From Spongiibacter thalassae (GTDB lineage: Bacteria; Pseudomonadota; Gammaproteobacteria; Pseudomonadales; Spongiibacteraceae): a stretch of DNA of 64,000 bases. A program made the position numbers and the translations under genes. The DNA lies in NCBI RefSeq assembly GCF_012272835.1, contig NZ_JAAWWK010000004.1:310001-374000 (forward strand), given 5' to 3'. This document shows positions 41,628-52,731 of the stretch, in pieces. How positions within the stretch are numbered: the first letter of the stretch is position 1; the number at the start of each line of letters is the position of its first letter. Below the pieces are notes generated by a model. It was not told where the DNA came from, searched no databases, and saw only the letters and a list, made by a program, of their open reading frames with translations.

Positions 41628-43298
41628 CTAGCGTGTAGGCAGGCCAGTTTTTTCGATCCGCTTGGTGATGATGTACTGCTGAACAATGGACAAACTATTG
41701 TTGACCACCCAGTACAGCACCAGACCTGCGGGGAAGAACAGGAAGAAGAAGGTGAAGATCACAGGCATCCACTGCATTACCTTGGCCTGCATTGGGTCAG
41801 GTGGCGGCGGGTTCAGCTTTTGTTGGATAAACATCGATACGCCCATAATCAGGGGCAGCACGAAGTAGGGATCCATAGCCGATAGATCTTCTATCCACAG
41901 CATAAAGGGCGCATGACGCAGTTCAACGCTTTCCATCAATACCCAGTACAAGGCGATGAACACCGGCATTTGCACCAGCATTGGCAAACAGCCGCCAACC
42001 GGGTTGATCTTCTCTTTTTTGTACAGCTCCATCATCGCTTGGGATTGTTTCTGGCGATCGTCGGCGTAGCGTTCCTTGAGCTCAACCAGCTTGGGTTGGA
42101 CCTTGCGCATATTGGCCATAGAGGTGAAGGCCTTGGCGTTGAGCTGGAAAAACGCAGCCTTGACCAGAATGGTTACACCAATAATCGACCAGCCCCAGTT
42201 GCCAATGACGCTGTGAAGCTTGGTTAGCAACCAGAACAGTGGCTGGGCGATCCACCACAGCCAGCCGTAGTCCACGGTCAGCTCCAGGCCGGGGGAGATT
42301 TCTTCCAGTTTGTATTGGTCTTTGGGGCCAATATAAACGGCGGTAGCAATTTTTCCGGTCTCGCCGGCGGGAATCTGCTTTTCCGAAGAGGTGAAGCGCG
42401 CAATGTTCATTCCCTGACGGGTAACCACGGTGCTGTAGCTATTTGTAGCGTCTTGCTCCGGTACCCAGGCAGAAAGGAAGTAGTGCTGGATAACCGCAAT
42501 CCAACCACCTTCCATTTTTTGCTTCAGGGGCTTGTCCTTCATTTTTTCAAAGGCCAGTTTGTTGTAGCGGTCTTCCGGGCTGGAATAGGCGACACCAATA
42601 AAGGGTTTCATCGCGAACATACCGTCGTCGGTGACGCCGGGGTCCTTGCTGTTGTCCCGTTTAAGTTGGCCGAACAAACTGGCGCTGAACACCTTGTCGC
42701 TGCGGTTATTAATCAAATATTCAATACGCGTCAGGTACTCCCCGCGTTTCAGGGTATAGCGCTTGATAATGTCGATCTGGTCGTTGTAGCGGTAGTGGAG
42801 GTCGGCGACGACTTCATCGCTCCCTTCCTGCAGAAGGTAACGCTCGTTGTTCGCGCTGAATAAAGGGCGACCATCGGCGGTATCAGTGGCGTTTTTGCCG
42901 ATTAATCCGCTCTGTGCCACAAAGCGACGCTGGTCATTGTTTTCCAAAAGAACGAAGGGCTTTTTGGAATCCAGTTCAGCGAGATATTTGGACATTTCGG
43001 CCCTGACAATGTCGCCACCTTCCAGATCGATCTTAAGATCGAGAACATCGTTGCGCAGGTGAATGAAGCGGCCGCTGGTAGTGGAGGTCGGTGCGTCAAA
43101 GGCGGTGTTATCGACGCCACCTTCTGCGCGGGGTAGATCATCACCCGAGTCGAGTGGCGCAGAGCGGTCTTCGTCTACTTTTACGGCAGTAGCCAGTGGC
43201 GCGGAGGATTCAATATCAAAATTTCGCCACTCGATCAGCAGCATAAAGGACAGTGCTGCGATAGCGGCGATAAGGAGATAACGCTGAATATCAATCAT
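41628..43298 (-). CDS. yidC: Membrane protein insertase YidC
   Basis: 556-aa inner-membrane insertase that helps membrane proteins fold, including F0 subunits. N-terminal helix (5-22), large periplasmic domain (about 60-340), then five membrane helices with LTKLHSVIGNWGWSIIGVTILVKA and GGCLPMLVQMPVFIALYWVLMESVELRHAPF, characteristic of the gammaproteobacterial form. Overlaps the end of yidD by 4 bp. Confidence 0.98.
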   Translation of the reverse strand: MIDIQRYLLIAAIAALSFMLLIEWRNFDIESSAPLATAVKVDEDRSAPLDSGDDLPRAEGGVDNTAFDAPTSTTSGRFIHLRNDVLDLKIDLEGGDIVRAEMSKYLAELDSKKPFVLLENNDQRRFVAQSGLIGKNATDTADGRPLFSANNERYLLQEGSDEVVADLHYRYNDQIDIIKRYTLKRGEYLTRIEYLINNRSDKVFSASLFGQLKRDNSKDPGVTDDGMFAMKPFIGVAYSSPEDRYNKLAFEKMKDKPLKQKMEGGWIAVIQHYFLSAWVPEQDATNSYSTVVTRQGMNIARFTSSEKQIPAGETGKIATAVYIGPKDQYKLEEISPGLELTVDYGWLWWIAQPLFWLLTKLHSVIGNWGWSIIGVTILVKAAFFQLNAKAFTSMANMRKVQPKLVELKERYADDRQKQSQAMMELYKKEKINPVGGCLPMLVQMPVFIALYWVLMESVELRHAPFMLWIEDLSAMDPYFVLPLIMGVSMFIQQKLNPPPPDPMQAKVMQWMPVIFTFFFLFFPAGLVLYWVVNNSLSIVQQYIITKRIEKTGLPTR

Positions 43299-43555
43299 TG
43301 CTTTGCGGCCTTGATAGAATTGGGCGGATACTGGCTGTGTTTGCAGGGCGGAACAGGGTCATAGCCACCGGCATTGAATGGATGGCAACGACAGATTCGA
43401 TGCAGGCTGAGCAGGCCACCACGGATGGCGCCGTGCTGGGATAGTGCGTCGATAGCGTAGTGGGAACAACTGGGGTAGAAACGGCAGCTCGGTGCCATCA
43501 GGGGACTGATGCACAAACGGTAGAATTTTATGCAGGCAATAAGTAGGCGCTGCAA
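43295..43555 (-). CDS. yidD: Membrane protein insertion efficiency factor YidD
   Basis: 86-aa short protein that aids YidC-dependent insertion. The family signature YRLCISPLMAPSCRFYPSCSHYAIDAL with its cysteines is clear, and RICRCHPFNAGGYDPVP follows. It starts 3 bp after rnpA. Confidence 0.96.
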   Translation of the reverse strand: MQRLLIACIKFYRLCISPLMAPSCRFYPSCSHYAIDALSQHGAIRGGLLSLHRICRCHPFNAGGYDPVPPCKHSQYPPNSIKAAKQ

Positions 43556-43558
43556 GGA

Positions 43559-43951
43559 TCAGCCCTCTTGCTTCTTAAAACGTTTCTCGGCGCGTTTTTC
43601 AAGTTGGTGCCAGAGCTGCTTGCAAGTGCTGTGCAGGGCTTGGTTATCCAGCTGATCTACACCGCGCCTGGCCAGCACAATGACATCGATGCCTTTTAAA
43701 TGCCCCTGTTGCATTCGGAATGTTTCCCGAACAATACGCTTGATACGGTTGCGTTGAACAGCCAGGCGTACATTCTTCTTGGCGATGACCAAGCCGAGTC
43801 TCGGGCGGTCAATGCCATTGCTGTGAGCGAGAAACAATAACTCGGGTGTTGAGACTTTCAGGCGAGACTGGTCGAACACCGCCTGATAGTCCCCGGCATT
43901 AAGTAGTCGCAGTGATTTATCAAAACTGTAATCCACCGCAATACCGGGCAC
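43559..43951 (-). CDS. rnpA: Ribonuclease P protein component
   Basis: 130-aa protein cofactor of RNase P (tRNA 5'-end maturation). The conserved basic RNR helix reads LAVQRNRIKRIVRETFR. The frame opens with GTG at 43951; a later in-frame GTG at 43936 is possible. It lies 13 bp after rpmH and 3 bp before yidD. Confidence 0.95.
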   Translation of the reverse strand: MPGIAVDYSFDKSLRLLNAGDYQAVFDQSRLKVSTPELLFLAHSNGIDRPRLGLVIAKKNVRLAVQRNRIKRIVRETFRMQQGHLKGIDVIVLARRGVDQLDNQALHSTCKQLWHQLEKRAEKRFKKQEG

Positions 43952-43964
43952 TGGTCAGCAAGAA

Positions 43965-44099
43965 TTAGGCAGACAGTTCGGCGCGGCCTTTTGCACGACG
44001 ACGGTTGATGATCTTACGACCGTTTTTGGTGGCCATACGAGCACGGAAACCGTGGGTGCGCGCGCGTTTCAGGTTGCTGGGTTGGAATGTTCTTTTCAT
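43965..44099 (-). CDS. rpmH: 50S ribosomal protein L34
   Basis: 44-aa ribosomal protein: [20 protein letters not shown], then [20 protein letters not shown] and ELSA, which is nearly the family consensus. Because the gene is so short, it was found by direct translation of the minus strand from the ATG at 44099. It heads the rpmH-rnpA-yidD-yidC-mnmE operon. Confidence 0.98.
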   Translation of the reverse strand: MKRTFQPSNLKRARTHGFRARMATKNGRKIINRRRAKGRAELSA

Positions 44100-44144
44100 G
44101 ATCTCGTCCGTTCACGTTGTCGGATAAATTGGCGATAGCGCCGA

Positions 44145-44170
44145 CTTTGCCGCAGTGTCTGCTGGCAAAG
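44145..44170 (-). other. Stem-loop in the rpmH leader
   Basis: CTTTGCC (44145-44151) and GGCAAAG (44164-44170) pair as a perfect 7-bp stem with a 12-base loop, between the rpmH promoter and start codon. No T run; it may be an mRNA leader structure. Confidence 0.4.
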
Positions 44171-44190
44171 CACTGAAAATCGGATCGCGA

Positions 44191-44219
44191 ATTTTAGTGT
44201 AAGGCCTATCTAATAGCAA
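44191..44219 (-). promoter_or_regulatory. Sigma-70 promoter of the rpmH operon
   Basis: On the minus strand TTGCTA (44214-44219) and TAAAAT (44191-44196) are spaced by 17 bases, about 92 bases before the rpmH start codon. It faces away from dnaA, as in most gammaproteobacteria. Confidence 0.72.
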
Positions 44220-44627
44220 CGATTATCTGGTCAAAGCCATCGGGCCAATACTTTTTCTCAATTGGCGATACGCCGCGAAGATTTAGGGGTGTACTGGAAC
44301 ATGTGTCGTAAGCTATCGCCTGCTGTTTTTGGTAAGGCATAGGCTATCGTAACAGCTTGTCCATAACTTATTCACAGCTTGGTTGTGCAGTTATCAACAG
44401 GTTTTTGGGTTGCTGGTATAAAAACAAGGTTTAAAGTTAATATGTCTTTGAAAGAATTATGTTTTTTTAGGAAGTGCTGACAGATATTTATGTGGATAAC
44501 TAATGCGCCGGGGAGTATTATTGCCGGCTTAACAATATATTCGTCGCGCTATTCCGCAGATATTCAGGCGTGGCTCAGTCGTATTGCGGCATTTCTAATT
44601 AATCTGTGAAATAAAGGGGGAGGTATT

Positions 44628-46151
44628 TTGTCTGAAGCGACGTGGCAGAAATGTGTGGCACACCTTCAGGAGGAGCTTCCGTCTCAGCATTTTATTACCT
44701 GGATACGGCCGCTGAAAATCGACGCCGGTGAGGGTTGGATAAATCTGCTGGCACCGAATCGTTTCGTTCGAGACTGGGTTCAGGACCGCTATTTTGCACG
44801 GATAAAAGAGCTGGTTGGTGAGTTGTCTGCAGAGGTTGGTGGTACGGAAGTACAGTTACTGATCGCAGAGCGGCAGCAGCGCGCTCAGGCACAATCAACA
44901 AGAGCCAACGCCAGTGCGCCGGCAGCGGTGATGGCGCGGGAGTCTGTTCATGTTTCCGCCGAGGCGTCCAGGGACGTTGAGCTGAGCCAGCAACTCCCAT
45001 TGGACACCGGTAGTGAGCCGGTCTCCCCCCCTTCGGCCCCAGGTCAGATTGTGTCGGCCAATGGTCAGATCGTGTCGTCCTCGCCGCAGCAGGGCAATCG
45101 GCAAGTTGAAGTCGAAGGCGGTATTCGTCACCAAAGTTCTTTGATGGATAACTATACCTTCGAAACCTTTGTGGAAGGTAAGTCGAACCAATTGGCCAGA
45201 GCAGCGGCGAGTCAGGTCGCAGAAAACCCCGGTCGAGCGTACAACCCATTGTTTTTGTACGGCGGTGTGGGCTTGGGGAAAACCCACTTGATGCATGCCG
45301 TAGGTAATTCACTGGTGCAGCAGAACCCGAATGCTAGGGTGGTTTATCTCCACTCCGAGCGTTTCGTGGCGGATATGGTGAAGGCGCTGCAGTTAAATGC
45401 CATTAACGAGTTCAAGCGCTACTACCGCTCGGTAGATGCCCTGTTAATTGATGATATTCAGTTTTTCTCCGGTAAGGAGCGATCTCAGGAAGAGTTTTTC
45501 CACACCTTCAATGCCCTGTTGGAAGGTGGTCAGCAGATGATTTTGACCTGCGACCGCTACCCTAAGGAAATAAAGGGTCTGGAAGAGCGCCTGAAGTCCC
45601 GCTTTGGCTGGGGTTTGACCGTGGCGGTTGAGCCACCTGAGTTGGAAACACGGGTTGCTATACTGCTTAAGAAGGCGGAGCAGGAAAAAATACCCCTTCC
45701 CTCAGATGCCGCATTTTTTATCGCGCAACGGGTGCGCTCAAATGTGCGCGAATTGGAAGGTGTGCTAAAGCGCGTTATTGCCAGTTCCAGATTTATGGCC
45801 CGTCCTATCGACATTCCTTTGGTAAAGGAGTCGCTAAAGGATCTATTGGCCCTTCAGGATAAGCAGGTCAGTCTGGATAATATTCAGCGGACTGTCGCCG
45901 AATATTACAAAATCAAGATTTCAGATTTAATGTCCAAGCGGCGAAGTCGCTCCGTTGCCAGGCCGCGCCAGCTGGCAATGGCCCTGTCCAAGGAATTAAC
46001 CAATCACAGTCTTCCAGAAATAGGTGAGGGATTCGGAGGGCGGGATCACACAACCGTATTGCATGCCTGCCGTAAAATAAAGGAGTTGCGAGACTCCGAT
46101 GCGGATATCAGAGAAGACTACAAGAATTTGATACGACTGCTGACAACATAA
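44628..46151 (+). CDS. dnaA: Chromosomal replication initiator DnaA
   Basis: 507-aa AAA+ initiator that binds DnaA boxes and opens oriC. The start is TTG, with GGGGGAGG upstream; no better ATG is in frame. N-terminal DnaB/DnaA-contact domain, a long flexible linker (about 85-180) holding a short duplicated GQIVS unit, Walker [10 protein letters not shown], Walker [21 protein letters not shown], and the C-terminal DNA-binding helix with [12 protein letters not shown]. The linker makes it longer than E. coli DnaA (467 aa). dnaN follows after 112 bp. Confidence 0.98.
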   Translation: MSEATWQKCVAHLQEELPSQHFITWIRPLKIDAGEGWINLLAPNRFVRDWVQDRYFARIKELVGELSAEVGGTEVQLLIAERQQRAQAQSTRANASAPAAVMARESVHVSAEASRDVELSQQLPLDTGSEPVSPPSAPGQIVSANGQIVSSSPQQGNRQVEVEGGIRHQSSLMDNYTFETFVEGKSNQLARAAASQVAENPGRAYNPLFLYGGVGLGKTHLMHAVGNSLVQQNPNARVVYLHSERFVADMVKALQLNAINEFKRYYRSVDALLIDDIQFFSGKERSQEEFFHTFNALLEGGQQMILTCDRYPKEIKGLEERLKSRFGWGLTVAVEPPELETRVAILLKKAEQEKIPLPSDAAFFIAQRVRSNVRELEGVLKRVIASSRFMARPIDIPLVKESLKDLLALQDKQVSLDNIQRTVAEYYKIKISDLMSKRRSRSVARPRQLAMALSKELTNHSLPEIGEGFGGRDHTTVLHACRKIKELRDSDADIREDYKNLIRLLTT

Positions 46152-46263
46152 TGTTTTTAGGGCGGTTTTTATACTAAAGTGGTAGTTGTTCGAATGCCGA
46201 TAAAAGTGGAATAGTTGATCGGTATTTACTGCCTTAGCGACCTAGACTACGGGAACCAAATCA

Positions 46264-47373
46264 ATGAAATTTTCTATTTCGCGGGAAGCGTTAATCAAGC
46301 CCCTGAACCTGGTGGCTGGAGTTGTCGAGCGCCGACAAACGCTGCCCATTCTTGCTAATGTACAACTGGTTTTGGAAGGCTCTCAGTTGTCGCTGACAGG
46401 CACTGATTTGGAAGTAGAGTTGATTGGCCGCGTGGCGGTAGATCCTGATGGCAAGTTGGAAGCGGGTGAAATCACCGTGCCGGCCAAGAAACTGGTCGAT
46501 ATCTGCAAGGCGCTTCCGGAATCAGCGTTAGTGGAAATCAGTCAAAACGACCAGAAACTTATCCTTAAATCCGGTCGCAGCCGCTTTCAGTTGGCCACAC
46601 TGCCGGCCAATGATTTCCCCAGTATTGAGCAGGGGCACGGCGGACAGCGTCTGACAGTCAAACAGGGTGATTTAAAACGCCTTATCGACAAGACCAGCTT
46701 TGCGATGGCCCAGCAGGATGTTCGCTACTATCTCAACGGTATGCTGTTTGAGGTCGACGCAGAGACGCTAAGGGTCGTGGCAACCGATGGTCACCGGCTG
46801 GCTTTGGCGAGTTTGGTGGGAGACTTTTCCGAGAGTTCAGCTGCACAGGTGATTTTACCGCGCAAAGGGGTTATCGAGCTTTCACGACTGTTGATTAGCG
46901 AAAATGAGTCAGTGGAATTGTATATTGGTAATAACCATATTCGTGTAGTCACCAGTGAGTTTACTTTTACGTCGAAACTCATTGATGGGAAATTTCCCGA
47001 CTACCAGCGGGTCTTGCCCCGTGGCAGCAATAAGACAGTACTTGGCGCAAGGGCGGATTTGAAGCAAGCCTTTGCGCGGACAGCAATTCTGTCCAATGAG
47101 AAATACCGTGGTATTCGGTTGGTGCTCTCCAGTGGTAGCCTGCAGATCGTGGCTAACAACCCGGAGCAGGAAGAAGCTGAAGAAACCGTAGGGGTTGATT
47201 ATGAAGGTGACCGCCTGGAAATCGGTTTTAACGTCAGTTATCTGTTGGACGTTTTGTCGGCCTTGAGTGGGGAAACAGTCAAGTTCAGTTTGTCGGACTC
47301 CAATAGCTCGGCCTTGGTTGAAGAGGCTGAGTCCAGCGATTGCCAGTACGTTGTTATGCCAATGAGGCTATAA
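46264..47373 (+). CDS. dnaN: DNA polymerase III sliding clamp, beta subunit
   Basis: 369-aa ring clamp. MKFSISREALIKPLNLVAGVVERRQTLPILANV is the conserved N terminus; three clamp domains follow and the C terminus ends VVMPMRL, the usual VMPMRL. It is 112 bp after dnaA; a terminator-like hairpin lies between it and recF. Confidence 0.98.
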   Translation: MKFSISREALIKPLNLVAGVVERRQTLPILANVQLVLEGSQLSLTGTDLEVELIGRVAVDPDGKLEAGEITVPAKKLVDICKALPESALVEISQNDQKLILKSGRSRFQLATLPANDFPSIEQGHGGQRLTVKQGDLKRLIDKTSFAMAQQDVRYYLNGMLFEVDAETLRVVATDGHRLALASLVGDFSESSAAQVILPRKGVIELSRLLISENESVELYIGNNHIRVVTSEFTFTSKLIDGKFPDYQRVLPRGSNKTVLGARADLKQAFARTAILSNEKYRGIRLVLSSGSLQIVANNPEQEEAEETVGVDYEGDRLEIGFNVSYLLDVLSALSGETVKFSLSDSNSSALVEEAESSDCQYVVMPMRL

Positions 47374-47409
47374 GTCGCTTTGGCGCGCTTTCCAGAAATA
47401 AGTTTATTC

Positions 47410-47441
47410 AAAACGGCCGCCTATCCAGAGCGGCCGTTTTT
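47410..47441 (+). terminator. Hairpin with T run between dnaN and recF
   Basis: AAAACGGCCGC and GCGGCCGTTTT form an 11-bp perfect stem over a 9-base loop, with T5 at the end. It has all the marks of a rho-independent terminator, so recF-gyrB transcription is partly or wholly separated from dnaA-dnaN. Confidence 0.82.
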
Positions 47442-47483
47442 ACTCTTATATCGCTTTATCCCTCTACCCTCCTCCTCTCACTT

Positions 47484-48602
47484 ATGCACCTAGATTCCTT
47501 GCACATTCAAGGTTTGCGTAATTTCGAATCACAGGATTTTCGGGATTTCGGCTTGCTCAATTTTTTCCACGGAATAAATGGCAGTGGCAAGACGTCAGTA
47601 CTGGAGGCGATACATATGCTGTCGCTGACTCGCTCATTTCGCTCCAGGAAAATAGCGAATGTAATTAATTTTAAAGCTGATCATGTGCTTTTGCGGGCGG
47701 CCCTTCGGCCTCCATCAGGCGATGGATGTAAAAGCAGTCTGGGCATCCGTCGAGGTCGGGATAAAACCTTGCTGGTAAAGTATGGTGGGGAACGCTTGCG
47801 CAGCTATGTTGATATGGCTGGGTTGCTGCCAGTGCAGCTGATTAACCCGGATAGCTTTCAGCTGCTGGAGGGTGCTCCCTCAGTGCGCCGCCAGTTTCTC
47901 GATTGGTCAGTGTTCCACGTGAAACATTTTGGTTTTTATGAAGATTGGTCACGTTACCGTAGGGCCCTGCAACAGCGTAATAGTTTGCTCAGACGTGGTA
48001 AACTAGACGACTCCCTCTTCATGCCTTGGGAGTTGGAGTTGGCGTCCACAGGCGCCCGCATAAGTGCGTTCAGGCGCAAGCAGTTCGGCGAGATTTGTGC
48101 GGAGTTCAGTGGTATATATCAACGACTTTGCGGGGCGGTGCCCAACGAAAGCGGCGATACGCTAGAGCTGGAGCAGACCTTTATCAGTGGACTGCCGGAT
48201 GGAAACAGCGACTCTGAAGAAGGTTTTTTACAGTCGCTGATAGAAAGTCGTCAGCAGGATTTTCGACAGGGGTTCACTCGAGTGGGGCCTCACCGCGCGG
48301 ATATAAAAATTCGTTGCAATAAATTGTTAGCGGCGGATGTGCTTTCCCGCGGACAAGTAAAAACCTTTGTTTGTGCATTGAAGCTAGCCCAGGTAAAGGT
48401 GTTGCAGAATTACGGTCTCAATCCGTTGTTGTTGATCGACGATCTGCCCGCAGAGCTGGATCGCTATAGATGTGCGGCAATTTTCAAAGAGGTAGATGCG
48501 TTGGGTTGCCAGCTATTCGCAACTTCAATACATGAGGCAGACTTGTCGGATGAGTGGTTGAGGAATGGTGCCTCGCCTAAAAGGTTTCACGTGGAACACT
48601 AA
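47484..48602 (+). CDS. recF: DNA replication and repair protein RecF
   Basis: 372-aa SMC-like ATPase that helps load RecA at single-strand gaps. The ATG at 47484 (MHLDSLHIQGLRNFESQDF) is the family start; an earlier frame opening at 47340 overlaps dnaN and the terminator. Walker A GINGSGKTSVLEAIHML, the ABC signature region (LLAADVLSRGQVKTFVCALKLAQ) and Walker B PLLLIDDLPAELD are present. Two parS-like sites fall inside the gene, at about 38% and at the stop codon. Confidence 0.97.
   Translation: MHLDSLHIQGLRNFESQDFRDFGLLNFFHGINGSGKTSVLEAIHMLSLTRSFRSRKIANVINFKADHVLLRAALRPPSGDGCKSSLGIRRGRDKTLLVKYGGERLRSYVDMAGLLPVQLINPDSFQLLEGAPSVRRQFLDWSVFHVKHFGFYEDWSRYRRALQQRNSLLRRGKLDDSLFMPWELELASTGARISAFRRKQFGEICAEFSGIYQRLCGAVPNESGDTLELEQTFISGLPDGNSDSEEGFLQSLIESRQQDFRQGFTRVGPHRADIKIRCNKLLAADVLSRGQVKTFVCALKLAQVKVLQNYGLNPLLLIDDLPAELDRYRCAAIFKEVDALGCQLFATSIHEADLSDEWLRNGASPKRFHVEH
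47911..47926. other. parS-like site 1 in recF
   Basis: TGTTCCACGTGAAACA matches the ParB-binding consensus TGTTTCACGTGAAACA at 15 of 16 bases, and the palindrome with CACGTG centre is intact. Expected in the origin-proximal region of a genome with parAB. Confidence 0.82.
48583..48598. other. parS-like site 2 at the recF stop
   Basis: GGTTTCACGTGGAACA has the CACGTG centre and 14 of 16 bases of TGTTTCACGTGAAACA (15 of 16 of the variant with GGAACA, a known gammaproteobacterial form). It overlaps the last codons of recF, ending 4 bases before its final base. Confidence 0.72.
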
Positions 48603-48684
48603 TCGAGTTCCATAGACGCGATTAATAAATACAAATTTTGGTGTCTCGCTATTTGGCGAGTTGCAGTGTTTAGAGGTTCGATAA

Positions 48685-51105
<2,421 letters not shown>

Positions 51106-51114
51106 TAACTCGGC

Positions 51115-51143
51115 GCTGGCCGGTCTGAAAGACAGACCAGTCA
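51115..51143. terminator. Stem-loop between convergent gyrB and CAP-protein genes
   Basis: GGTCTG (51122-51127) pairs with CAGACC (51133-51138) over a 5-base loop; flanking CTGGC and GTCAG extend the stem with one mismatch and one G-T pair. No T run on either side. It lies 10 bp after the gyrB stop and near the end of the converging gene, so it probably terminates both. Confidence 0.6.
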
Positions 51144-51150
51144 GCGTTAC

Positions 51151-51900
51151 TCACTTCTCGATAAACGCCCCGGCGAAATCCATTACACAGAGATTGCCAT
51201 ATTGGGGGTGGCTGGCGACAGCGACCCCCACCAGTTTAAAGTCCGGATTGAGAATGGTTTTTCTGTGGCTGCGACTGGGAACCCCATCGTCCACCAGCAG
51301 CCCGACGACATTGTCTACCGCAGCGGAACGTCCATAGGCGACATTTTCCGCGATACGATAGCGCCACCTGCCATATTTGTTCAAACGCTCTGGAAGTGCC
51401 TTGCCGTCACCGCTGATATGGCCGGTATCGCCACTGCGGGATTGATCCTGCGCGTGATCCCTTGCGGCACGGGATATTCCCCGAGAAACCTGCAGCAGCG
51501 GGACTGGAGATGCAGAGCTAAGTTCGGCTATTGCTTCTTTAAGTGCGGCAACCCCTTCGTTGGTCATGGTTCCGCCAAACTGGCTGGGTGTCCACGGCGG
51601 GCGATAGATATTGCCGGAGTAGTAGTTCAAGCGCGGTGCGATAAATTCCTTCGCATAGCGTGCGGGGTCGCTGCGTACCATGTTCAGGTGCAGCACCAGT
51701 TCCCGTTCCCGCGGGTTCAGGTAATCCGCCTTGCTGGCGGTCGCCAGAGTGGCGGTGTCCCAACCCTTCACCGGCCAATGTCCCTCTCCGGAGGTTGCGT
51801 CGTTCAGGGCGACCGAGTGCCGTTGATCTGTGGCAGCGCTACAGGCGACCAGCAAAACAACAAGCGCGATCAGGGTGGTATTTTTGATTATCGTTGGCAT
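51151..51900 (-). CDS. CAP/SCP-domain lipoprotein
   Basis: 249 aa with a lipoprotein signal (LVVLLVACSAA, lipidated Cys20). From about residue 60 the CAP (cysteine-rich secretory protein/allergen V5/PR-1-like) domain is visible: LVLHLNMVRSDPARYAKEFI, LSRAARDHAQDQSRSGDTGHISGDG, IAENVAYGRSAAVDNVVGLLVDDGVPSRSHRKTILNPDFKLVGVAVA. The His and Glu-type residues of the CAP pocket (GHISG, AENVAYG, SRSHR) are kept. Bacterial CAP proteins have no agreed function; some act in the envelope. It follows the acyltransferase gene on the same strand. Confidence 0.87.
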   Translation of the reverse strand: MPTIIKNTTLIALVVLLVACSAATDQRHSVALNDATSGEGHWPVKGWDTATLATASKADYLNPRERELVLHLNMVRSDPARYAKEFIAPRLNYYSGNIYRPPWTPSQFGGTMTNEGVAALKEAIAELSSASPVPLLQVSRGISRAARDHAQDQSRSGDTGHISGDGKALPERLNKYGRWRYRIAENVAYGRSAAVDNVVGLLVDDGVPSRSHRKTILNPDFKLVGVAVASHPQYGNLCVMDFAGAFIEK

Positions 51901-51967
51901 GCTCTGCTCCCCTTCCCTATTCGCACGCGGGGCTATGGCAGCGCCGTCTGCTTCTGTCAGGAATAGC

Positions 51968-52705
51968 TTAGCCTATTTGCTGGCACTGGTGTTCTATCCA
52001 TTGAGCGACGTCGTTGTTCAGTTCTTTCACATCCCGGCCCCGTGAATCGAAGGGTGGGCTGATCGAAAGCGTAACGGTGCCGGGGCGTATAAGCAGGCTT
52101 TTAGCTGGCCAACACTTGCCGGCATTGTGCGCAAGCGCGACGATCGGGACTTCGGCCTTGATCGCCATACCGGCCCCGCTGCGGGCATATTTGCCGACTT
52201 CGCCGTGCTTGACCCGGGTGCCCTCGGGGAAAATCAACACACTATAACCTCGGCTCAGACGGTCGCAGCCCTGCTCCATTGTCTGGCGCAGTGCGGCTCT
52301 GGGATTGCTTCTGTCGATACCAATGGCGTTCATCAGCCGCAAAGCCCAGCCAAAAAACGGAATAGATAGCAGTTCCTTTTTCAGCACAGTGGTTACCGGA
52401 AACAAATACCATTGCAGATAGAAGGTTTCCCATTGACTCTGGTGCTTGGACAGCGCCACATAGGGTCCCTGTTCAGGTAGCGAGCCTATTACCTTGGTGC
52501 GAACTCCGCAGACGACGCGTAGCAGCCAAACGATAAGTTGGTTGCCCATCACGAAATAGCGTCCGCGCACTCGAAACGGCAAGTACCACAAAAACAACAT
52601 ACCGGTGAGGCTAAAGAATACGGTGATACCAGCATAGCCGGCGAAGAAAATTCCGGAGCGCAGCGCCAACCAACTCTTGTATAAAGGTGAAAGTGTGTCG
52701 TCCAT
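51968..52705 (-). CDS. 1-acyl-sn-glycerol-3-phosphate acyltransferase (PlsC-type)
   Basis: 245-aa membrane acyltransferase, probably forming phosphatidic acid from lysophosphatidic acid. Membrane segment at about 15-37; the catalytic HX4D-type motif appears as SKHQSQWETFYLQ, with His-Gln-Ser-Gln-Trp-Glu (a known PlsC variant, Glu in place of Asp), and block III as LIFPEGTRVKHGE. It lies 26 bp after glyS, perhaps co-transcribed. Symbol withheld because several paralogues of this type occur. Confidence 0.9.
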   Translation of the reverse strand: MDDTLSPLYKSWLALRSGIFFAGYAGITVFFSLTGMLFLWYLPFRVRGRYFVMGNQLIVWLLRVVCGVRTKVIGSLPEQGPYVALSKHQSQWETFYLQWYLFPVTTVLKKELLSIPFFGWALRLMNAIGIDRSNPRAALRQTMEQGCDRLSRGYSVLIFPEGTRVKHGEVGKYARSGAGMAIKAEVPIVALAHNAGKCWPAKSLLIRPGTVTLSISPPFDSRGRDVKELNNDVAQWIEHQCQQIG

Positions 52706-52731
52706 CTTCGGCTAGCTTCCAGTGACTTCTC

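Larger units (their letters stand above)
44100..44627. other. rpmH-dnaA gap with DnaA boxes (probable oriC)
   Basis: 528 bp with no gene between divergent rpmH and dnaA. DnaA boxes: TTATTCACA at 44368-44376, TTATCAACA at 44391-44399, a perfect TGTGGATAA (reverse) at 44491-44499, and a weaker TTGTCCATA at 44357-44365. AT-rich stretches lie at 44401-44490. Gene direction switches here, from the minus-strand block to dnaA-gyrB on the plus strand. This is the usual oriC place in pseudomonads and most other gammaproteobacteria outside the enterics. The dnaA promoter must be here too, but I could not place it with confidence. Confidence 0.78.

Noticed and set aside
47340-47483. Longer recF start
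   Set aside because: It overlaps dnaN and spans the terminator hairpin; the conserved RecF N terminus starts at 47484.
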